20,009 nt of DNA from an uncultured Desulfuromonadales bacterium (GTDB lineage Bacteria > Desulfobacterota > Desulfuromonadia > Desulfuromonadales > Geopsychrobacteraceae). Location: contig CALZLE010000311.1 in assembly GCA_945788205.1 (NCBI GenBank), positions 1 through 20,009 of the forward strand, in the 5' to 3' direction. Below are positions 15,097 to 20,009 of the stretch, in pieces (positions within the stretch are counted from its first letter, which is position 1; the number at the start of each line of letters is the position of its first letter). Under the pieces are notes generated by a model. It did no database searches. It saw only the letters and a list, made by a program, of their open reading frames with translations, and had not been told where the DNA came from. The translations under genes and the position numbers were made by a program.

Positions 15097-15783
15097 ATGA
15101 TGAAAAATATTTTTTGGATAATTGCCTGTCTGCTGCTGGTTGGTTGTGCCGGGCCAGCAAGAAATATCGATCTGACCGAGGTTGAACCGGTTGAGCCGGT
15201 CATGCAGGAGCAATTACCGCCGCAAACGGCCGGGTCGCTCTGGACAGAAAGTCGTGGTGGCCTGTTTCAGGATTTGAAGGGTCGCACGGTTGGCGATATT
15301 GTGACCGTGGTGATCGTCGAAAATGCCAGTGCCAGCAAGGAAGCGACAACCGAAACCGATCGGACCAGCAGCATGTCGGCCGGGATCAACAAATTGTTTG
15401 GTCTGGAAAATGACATCGGCAATATAAACAGCTTCATCGATCCGACATCGTTGGTCGATGCAACCACCACCAACGAATTTTCCGGGACCGGGAAAACCGA
15501 GCGCAAAGAAAACCTGGTCGCGACTTTGACGACTCAGGTGATTGAAGTCTTACCGAATGGGAATCTGCGGATTGAAGGCAACAAGACGGTGACCGTCAAC
15601 AGCGAAACACAGATTGTGAAACTCAGCGGTATTGTCCGTCCATCCGATATCTCACCGCGGAATCTGGTCGATTCTAAAAATATTCTCAATGCCCGGATCG
15701 CCTACGTCGGCGAAGGGGTGATCAGCGACAAGCAGCAGCAGGGCTGGCTGGTTCGTGGCTTGGATCAGATCTGGCCGTTCTAA
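15097..15783 (+). CDS. flgH: L-ring lipoprotein FlgH
   Basis: FlgH (228 residues) forms the L ring in the outer membrane, so this is a diderm cell. The N-terminal signal ends in a lipobox (LLLVGC) with lipid-bearing Cys17 (Cys16 if the second ATG at 15100 is used). The mature protein contains GSLWTESRGGLFQDLKGRTVGDIVTVVIVE, the main family signature, and later LVATLTTQVIEVLPNGNLRIEG, KTVTVNSETQIVKLSGIVRP and the final WLVRGLDQIWPF. It begins 1 nt after the flgA stop, and flgI starts 22 nt after its end. Confidence 0.96.
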   Translation: MMKNIFWIIACLLLVGCAGPARNIDLTEVEPVEPVMQEQLPPQTAGSLWTESRGGLFQDLKGRTVGDIVTVVIVENASASKEATTETDRTSSMSAGINKLFGLENDIGNINSFIDPTSLVDATTTNEFSGTGKTERKENLVATLTTQVIEVLPNGNLRIEGNKTVTVNSETQIVKLSGIVRPSDISPRNLVDSKNILNARIAYVGEGVISDKQQQGWLVRGLDQIWPF

Positions 15784-15793
15784 GGCTGATAGC

Positions 15794-15798
15794 AGGAG
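15794..15798 (+). promoter_or_regulatory. Ribosome binding site that decides the flgI start
   Basis: AGGAG is 7 nt ahead of ATG 15806. It supports that start over the upstream in-frame ATG at 15755, which lies inside flgH and would put 17 extra polar residues ahead of the signal peptide. Confidence 0.8.
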
Positions 15799-15805
15799 CG
15801 CGATC

Positions 15806-16924
15806 ATGATTATCATCAAGAAAATACAAAATAAAATTATCATCCTTATGCTGATTCTCTGGGCTGTGGTGCTGTTGTCAACCGCTGAGGCTTCGCGGAT
15901 TAAAGAGTTGGCGCAACTGGAAGGGGTTCGTTCCAACCAGCTGGTCGGTTACGGCCTGGTCGTCGGCCTTAACGGGACCGGTGATAGTAACAGTACGCAA
16001 TTCACGACCCAGTCGTTGGTCAATATGATGGAGCGGCTCGGTGTGACTGTTGATCCGAATAAGGTCAAAGTTGCCAATGTGGCGGCCGTTGTTGTGACCG
16101 CTGATCTGCCGGCTTTTTCACGCGCTGGAACTTCGATCGATGTCGCGGTCTCTTCCGTCGGTGATGCCAGTAATCTGGCTGGTGGAACCTTGTTGATGAC
16201 GCCGTTGAAAGCGGCAGATGGCAAAATTTATGCAGTAGCTCAGGGACCTCTCGTCGTCGGTTCGCTGGCCTTTGGTGGTAAAGCAGCCAAAGTTCAGAAA
16301 AACCATCCGACCGCCGGGCGAATTCCCGACGGAGCGCTGGTAGAGCGGGAAGTTTCCTTCACCTTTGGGCAGCGGGCCGCACTGAATTATCGGCTCAAAA
16401 ATTCCGACTTTACGACTGTCTCACGCATGAGTGAAGCAGTTAACAAACGTTTTGGCGGCAATATTGCTCGTTCGCTCGATGCCGGTCAGATGCAGGTGAC
16501 CGTTCCTGAAAAATATCAGAATCGTTTGGTCGATTTTGTTTCTGAGCTGGAACTTCTCAATGTGACGCCTGACACCTTGGCGCGGATCGTTGTTAACGAG
16601 AAGACCGGTACCATCGTTATGGGCGACAAAGTTCGTATCTCTACCGTGGCGGTTTCGCATGGCAACCTGAGTCTGGTAATTAGCGAAAGGGTCGATGTGT
16701 CGCAGCCGAACCCGTTGAGTGAAGGCGAAACGGTGGCGAGCCCTGACACGCTGGTAGATGTGTCCGAGGACAAGGGGAACCTGGTGGTGCTCAATCAGGG
16801 GATCAGCATCGGCGAAGTTGCCTCTGCTCTAAATGCGATCGGTGCGACACCGCGTGACTTGATCGCCATCTTTCAGGCCATCAAGGCTGCTGGTGCTCTT
16901 TATGCGGATCTGGTGATTCTCTAA
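15806..16924 (+). CDS. flgI: P-ring protein FlgI
   Basis: FlgI (372 residues from ATG 15806) forms the P ring in the peptidoglycan layer. The start gives a normal signal peptide with a lysine-containing head and a hydrophobic core ending STAEA, then SRIKELAQLEG. The mature protein shows GVRSNQLVGYGLVVGLNGTGDS, VKVANVAAVVVTADLPAF, GTLLMTPLKAADGKIYAVAQGP, RIVVNEKTGTIVMGDKVRI and the C-terminal LNAIGATPRDLIAIFQAIKAAGAL, all typical of FlgI. Length matches the family. It follows flgH and is 11 nt before flgJ. The chaperone gene flgA is two genes upstream. Confidence 0.96.
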   Translation: MIIIKKIQNKIIILMLILWAVVLLSTAEASRIKELAQLEGVRSNQLVGYGLVVGLNGTGDSNSTQFTTQSLVNMMERLGVTVDPNKVKVANVAAVVVTADLPAFSRAGTSIDVAVSSVGDASNLAGGTLLMTPLKAADGKIYAVAQGPLVVGSLAFGGKAAKVQKNHPTAGRIPDGALVEREVSFTFGQRAALNYRLKNSDFTTVSRMSEAVNKRFGGNIARSLDAGQMQVTVPEKYQNRLVDFVSELELLNVTPDTLARIVVNEKTGTIVMGDKVRISTVAVSHGNLSLVISERVDVSQPNPLSEGETVASPDTLVDVSEDKGNLVVLNQGISIGEVASALNAIGATPRDLIAIFQAIKAAGALYADLVIL

Positions 16925-16935
16925 GCGGAGTCTGT

Positions 16936-17244
16936 ATGGACAGTAAAATAGATCCGAAACAACTGCTCAACCAAGCGATGACCGAAGCGCCGAAGAAGGT
17001 TGCTGGCCGCGATCCGCAAAAACTAAAAGCAGTGGCCCAACAGTTTGAGGCGGTCTTTATTCAGCAGATGTTCAAGGAAATGCGTAACACCATCCCCGAA
17101 GATGGACTGATCGAGCGTGGTAACGCTGATGCCATCTACACCCAATTGCAGGATGCTGAAGCAGCAAAAGTGATGGCCCAGCAGGGTGGCATCGGTCTGG
17201 CCGATCTCATGTTGCAACAACTGCTCGACGAGGACGCCGAGTAA
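16936..17244 (+). CDS. flgJ: Rod-cap/scaffold protein, FlgJ N-terminal domain only
   Basis: The 102-residue product matches only the N-terminal scaffold half of enterobacterial FlgJ, which caps the growing rod. The motif KAVAQQFEAVFIQQMFKEMRNTIPEDGLIERGNADAIYTQLQDAEAAKVMAQQGGIGLADLMLQQL is typical. The C-terminal muramidase domain (another 150 or more residues) is absent, and the stop is followed at once by a strong hairpin, so this is a natural single-domain form and not a truncation in the window. A separate lytic enzyme elsewhere must open the peptidoglycan. It ends the flgF-flgJ gene group. Confidence 0.94.
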   Translation: MDSKIDPKQLLNQAMTEAPKKVAGRDPQKLKAVAQQFEAVFIQQMFKEMRNTIPEDGLIERGNADAIYTQLQDAEAAKVMAQQGGIGLADLMLQQLLDEDAE

Positions 17245-17254
17245 CCATCAAATA

Positions 17255-17287
17255 AACAGCCGACCATCTCTTTCGTGGTCGGCTGTT
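17255..17287 (+). terminator. Terminator-like hairpin after flgJ
   Basis: AACAGCCGACCA (17255-17266) and TGGTCGGCTGTT (17276-17287) are perfect 12-bp arms with a 9-nt loop, placed 10 nt after the flgJ stop. The tract behind it is mixed C/T rather than a clean T run, so release may be partial. It separates the rod/ring genes from flgM. Confidence 0.75.
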
Positions 17288-17319
17288 CTCATTCTCCCAT
17301 CATTTCCAGCAAATAAAGC

Positions 17320-17347
17320 TAAAGAAAAATCCCTCCCAAGTCGATAA
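17320..17347 (+). promoter_or_regulatory. Sigma-28 promoter for flgM-flgN-flgK-flgL
   Basis: TAAAG (17320-17324) and GTCGATAA (17340-17347) match the FliA consensus boxes TAAAG and GCCGATAA, the latter at 7 of 8 positions. The spacer between TAAA and the -10 box is 16 nt, one more than in E. coli. Transcription would begin near 17354, about 70 nt before flgM. Late expression of flgM and flgK from a sigma-28 promoter is usual. Confidence 0.7.
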
Positions 17348-17424
17348 AGTTTCATAGAGACAAAAGATATTAGTGATTATGTTGCGATATTTAATAAATC
17401 AGGGACACAGGTAAGGAGTTGGTT

Positions 17425-17712
17425 ATGGTCGACAACATTAATGGTAAGGGATTCGGCCCACTCGGGAATATCAATCGCACAGGGAAAACAGGTGTCGCCA
17501 AAAAATCAGGCGAAACCGGGAAAACCGACCGCGTTGATTTTTCCAGCGCGTTGCAGCAGGCCAACAAAGCTCAGGCAACTGGCGCAACCCAGGAAACTGC
17601 TCGGGCGGAAAAGCTGCAAGCCTTGAAAGCGCAGATTGAAAGTGGGACCTACAAACCCGATCTGGGAAAAGTTGCTTCCAGCATCCTGCCTTTCATTTTG
17701 AAGGATAGCTGA
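17425..17712 (+). CDS. flgM: Anti-sigma-28 factor FlgM
   Basis: FlgM (95 residues from ATG 17425) binds FliA until the hook is complete and is then exported. The N-terminal half is polar and Gly/Lys/Thr-rich, as expected for its disordered export part. The C-terminal half has the conserved sigma-binding segment: RAEKLQALKAQIESGTYKPDLGKVASSIL. An in-frame TTG at 17419 would add two residues. ATG is preferred because AAGGAG (17413-17418) lies 6 nt ahead of it. Its own sigma-28-type promoter means that FliA activates its own inhibitor, a negative feedback loop. flgN follows 2 nt later. Confidence 0.93.
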   Translation: MVDNINGKGFGPLGNINRTGKTGVAKKSGETGKTDRVDFSSALQQANKAQATGATQETARAEKLQALKAQIESGTYKPDLGKVASSILPFILKDS

Positions 17713-17714
17713 AA

Positions 17715-18068
17715 ATGAACGGGCCTGACCTGAAAGCCAACTTGGAAACTCTCCTCGAGCTGTTGCTCGAGGAACGGGAAAAAGCCAAGGCCCTCGATAT
17801 GCCCGGATTGCAGAAGGTCGTCGAGGCCAAGCAGACTTTGTTGGCAAGCTTGAATCCACAGCCCGAAGATGTCGCCGGGATGGAAGAGTTGCTGCGTAAG
17901 ATCGACGAGGAAAATCGTCGCAACGCTTTTCTGCTCTGGACCGGACTAAACTGGGTCCGCGATATGATGGGCTTTTTCGGTAAGGCAGCGATGCCACAAG
18001 TTTATGGCGGTGGTGGTCAATCCCAGGCTTTGAGTCAGGGCGGGCGACTGTTGTCAGGGAAGGTTTAA
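17715..18068 (+). CDS. flgN: Export chaperone FlgN for FlgK and FlgL
   Basis: The 117-residue product is predicted to be mostly helical with a coiled-coil pattern (about 6-75), rich in Leu, Glu and Lys. FlgN is the cytoplasmic chaperone for the hook-filament junction proteins. Family sequence identity is low, but the LLELLLEEREKAKALDMPGLQKVVEAKQTLL stretch and the Gly-rich tail with a Tyr (VYGGGG, about 95-101) are typical of FlgN. Its place between flgM and flgK, with the latter encoding its client 3 nt downstream, supports the call. Confidence 0.9.
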   Translation: MNGPDLKANLETLLELLLEEREKAKALDMPGLQKVVEAKQTLLASLNPQPEDVAGMEELLRKIDEENRRNAFLLWTGLNWVRDMMGFFGKAAMPQVYGGGGQSQALSQGGRLLSGKV

Positions 18069-18071
18069 GCG

Positions 18072-19451
18072 ATGGGCGGCGGTCTTAATGCAGCATTAAA
18101 CTCGGGACGCACCTCTCTGCAGACCAATCAGAAGGCGATCGAGATCACCGGTCTGAATATTGCCAACGTCAATACCGAAGGCTATTCCCGGCAAGCTCCC
18201 TATCTGACCCCCTACCCCTCATTGAATTTTGGCGATTTCTTCCTCGGAACCGGAGTGACCGTTGGATCTGTACAACGTTCACACGATGTTTTTCTCGATG
18301 GCCAGATCAAGGACAAGTCTGCTGAATTTGGGCTTGAGAATAGCATGGTCAACACCCTGGCTGAGTTGGAGCGTTCTATAGGGATTGGTGATGGCAGCTT
18401 GTCAGATGAATTCGACCAGTTTTTCGATTCCTGGCGGCAGTTGAGCACCAATCCGGGCGGTGAAGTTGAGCGGCAGCAGGTGTTACAACGTGGTGAACTG
18501 CTCGGCAATGCCTTTGTTAACGTCTACAATGAAACCCAGCAAGTTGTTAAAAATATCAACAACACCATTACCTCAAAAATTGATGGTGTCAACTTAGTGA
18601 TCGATGAGATCGCCCAGTTGAATAATCGGATTTCGGCGATCGAAATGTCCGGGCAAGAAGCGAACTCTGATCGAGACCGGCGCGACATGCTGTTGAAAGG
18701 TCTTTCCGAGTCGATCGGTGCCCGCGGCTTTGAAACGTCGACCGGGACTGTTTCTGTTCAGTTGGCGAATGGTATGCCACTGGTTGAAGGGGATAAGCCG
18801 ACCCATATCGTCGGAGTCTTTTCCGGAACCGATGTCAATCTTGAACTCGATTACGGGACCGCCAACATTCCACTTGACCGAACCGCCATGGGCGGCGAAT
18901 TCCGTGGTCTATACGAGGTGCGTGACGTCACGATCCCCGATGTGGTTAACCGTCTTGATCAACTGGCCTACACCTTTGCCACCGAAATCAACACCCAACA
19001 CAATCTCGGCACCGATTTGAATGGCAACCCTGGGCAGGACTTTTTTGTTGCTCCGGGTGCTGTCGCCGGAACCGCGTCATCTCTGACAATAAATATTGGC
19101 ACGACCAACGAAATTGCCGCCGGAACGACAGCGGCTCCGGGTGACAACACCAATGCTTTGACGATGTTGCAACTGGAACAGCAGCAGCTCCTCGGCAACG
19201 ACACCTTTGTTTCCTATTACGGCAAGATTGCAGCGACCGTCGGTGTTGAGGCCGCCCGCAACCGCCAGGCCGTGCAGGGGTACGAAGACTCTTTGATTCA
19301 GTTGCAAAATCTGCGTGACGGTATCGACGGAGTTTCCCTGGAAGATGAGATGATCAACCTGTTGCAGTATCAAAAAGGTTTTGAGGCGTCAGCCAAGTTT
19401 CTTTCGACTGTTGACGAAATGATGGACACGCTGCTGACCTTGAAAAGGTAG
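18072..19451 (+). CDS. flgK: Hook-filament junction protein 1, FlgK
   Basis: FlgK (459 residues) forms the first junction layer between hook and filament. The N-terminus has LNAALNSGRTSLQTNQKAIEITGLNIANVNTEGYSRQ, the FlgK signature. Next come the D1 helices including SIGIGDGSLSDEFDQFFDSWRQLSTNPG. The C-terminal helix has VSLEDEMINLLQYQKGFEASAKFLSTVDEMMDTLL. It is shorter than the E. coli/Salmonella protein (about 547-553 residues), with the loss in the variable central outer domains. AGGGAAGG lies upstream of the ATG, which is 3 nt after flgN. flgL follows 7 nt later. Confidence 0.96.
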   Translation: MGGGLNAALNSGRTSLQTNQKAIEITGLNIANVNTEGYSRQAPYLTPYPSLNFGDFFLGTGVTVGSVQRSHDVFLDGQIKDKSAEFGLENSMVNTLAELERSIGIGDGSLSDEFDQFFDSWRQLSTNPGGEVERQQVLQRGELLGNAFVNVYNETQQVVKNINNTITSKIDGVNLVIDEIAQLNNRISAIEMSGQEANSDRDRRDMLLKGLSESIGARGFETSTGTVSVQLANGMPLVEGDKPTHIVGVFSGTDVNLELDYGTANIPLDRTAMGGEFRGLYEVRDVTIPDVVNRLDQLAYTFATEINTQHNLGTDLNGNPGQDFFVAPGAVAGTASSLTINIGTTNEIAAGTTAAPGDNTNALTMLQLEQQQLLGNDTFVSYYGKIAATVGVEAARNRQAVQGYEDSLIQLQNLRDGIDGVSLEDEMINLLQYQKGFEASAKFLSTVDEMMDTLLTLKR

Positions 19452-19458
19452 GTGATTT

Positions 19459-20009
19459 ATGAGAGCAACCCAGACCACCACATATAGAAGCCTGCAGTCT
19501 TTTCTTGATCGCACCAGCGACAAGTTGGCCAGTCTGCAACTCCAGGCCGCAACCGGAAAACGGATCAATCGACCCTCTGATGATCCGACCGCGATCAGCC
19601 CGGTTCTCAGTGCCAGGACTCAGATTCAGACCTCGGATCGTTATATTGAGACCATTGAGTCTGGGCTGGACCGCATTAATAATACGGACGGCTATCTGGA
19701 TGGCATGGAAAATATGCTTGTCAGGATACGTGAAATCGGGATCGCCTCGGTTAATGATTCCCTGAGCCCTCAGGATCGCCAGACATATGCCGATGAAGTC
19801 ACTCAGCTGAAGGCTGCTCTGATCGATTCAGCGAATGCCCAGGTTGACGGAAAATACCTGTTTGCCGGGTTCAGTGAGAAAACGACCCCCTTCAGCTTGA
19901 ATCCGAATTATCCGGCTACAGAACCAAATCCAGTCGTTTATAATGGAGACAATGGTTCGCTCGATTTTGAAATTTCGCCCAATGAACTGATAGGTGTCAA
20001 TTTGACGGG
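19459..20009 (+). CDS. flgL: Hook-filament junction protein 3, FlgL (3' end outside window)
   Basis: The first 183 codons are present and remain open to the right edge; the stop lies beyond it. FlgL is the second junction layer, joining FlgK to flagellin. The N-terminus MRATQTTTYRSLQSFLDRTSDKLASLQLQAATGKRINRPSDDP is the flagellin-like D0/D1 opening in its FlgL form. It continues with INNTDGYLDGMENMLVRIREIGI and ANAQVDGKYLFAGF, all typical of FlgL. AGGTGA lies just ahead of the ATG. It follows flgK by 7 nt and should share its mRNA and the FlgN chaperone. Confidence 0.95.
   Translation, partial: MRATQTTTYRSLQSFLDRTSDKLASLQLQAATGKRINRPSDDPTAISPVLSARTQIQTSDRYIETIESGLDRINNTDGYLDGMENMLVRIREIGIASVNDSLSPQDRQTYADEVTQLKAALIDSANAQVDGKYLFAGFSEKTTPFSLNPNYPATEPNPVVYNGDNGSLDFEISPNELIGVNLT

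Noticed and set aside
15755..15805. Upstream ATG giving FlgI 17 extra residues
   Set aside because: It lies inside flgH, adds a polar stretch before the signal peptide and lacks the AGGAG found before ATG 15806.
17345..17370. TAAA...GATA as a second sigma-28 promoter before flgM
   Set aside because: Spacer 14 nt and only 4 of 8 matches in the -10 box; the overlapping upstream pair at 17320-17347 is much better.
17419..17424. TTG as start codon of flgM
   Set aside because: It begins one base after AAGGAG (17413-17418), too close for initiation; ATG 17425 is well spaced.
1..20009. Mobile elements, CRISPR arrays, tRNA/rRNA genes, defence or secondary-metabolite genes
   Set aside because: All + strand coding space is filled by flagellar genes with small gaps; no transposase, repeat array or RNA gene pattern was seen.

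Overview
The window is one continuous block of flagellar genes, all on the + strand. It holds 24 complete or nearly complete coding sequences plus the tail of a 25th gene at the left edge; the last gene (flgL) runs off the right edge. Gene content and order are: flgE (end), motA, motB, fliL, fliM, fliN, fliO, fliP, fliQ, fliR, flhB, flhA, flhF, flhG, fliA, a small DUF2802-like membrane protein gene, flgF, flgG, flgA, flgH, flgI, flgJ (N-terminal type), flgM, flgN, flgK, flgL. LPS-ring and P-ring genes (flgH, flgI, flgA) show a Gram-negative bacterium, and flhF/flhG point to polar flagella. The gene order, the sigma-54 type promoter, the short FlgJ and the FlgF variant resemble Desulfuromonadales/Geobacter-type deltaproteobacteria (Desulfobacterota). 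That placement is inference from remembered gene order, not from a search. No RNA genes, mobile elements, CRISPR arrays or phage genes were seen.

Left part (1-5925): flgE ends at 104 and is followed by a clear intrinsic terminator. The next gap carries an inverted repeat and a well-formed -24/-12 (sigma-54) promoter at 253-268. It probably starts a transcript running motA through fliR: the stator pair, FliL, the C-ring proteins FliM/FliN, and the export-gate proteins FliO, FliP, FliQ and FliR. Many of these genes touch or overlap by 4 nt.

Middle part (5926-12740): two gaps of 153 and 99 nt flank flhB. Both contain dyad symmetries but no promoter I can defend. flhB and flhA complete the export gate. 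flhF and flhG (position and number control of polar flagella) and fliA (sigma-28) follow with overlapping ends, then the DUF2802-like gene, whose layout and position recall Bacillus SwrB.

Right part (12741-20009): a sigma-28-like promoter precedes flgF, flgG, flgA, flgH, flgI and flgJ (distal rod, P ring, L ring). A perfect 12-bp hairpin follows flgJ. A second sigma-28-like promoter with the same unusual 16-nt spacer precedes flgM, flgN, flgK and flgL (anti-sigma factor, chaperone, hook-filament junction proteins). The inferred logic is the usual hierarchy: sigma-54 drives the early genes including fliA, then FliA drives late genes, with FlgM as the brake released by export through the finished hook.

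I do not see an undescribed stand-alone system. The points most worth following are the SwrB-like/DUF2802 protein after fliA, the FlgF whose N-terminal rod motif is rewritten, the Na+-type residues in the stator, and the pair of matched sigma-28-like promoters.
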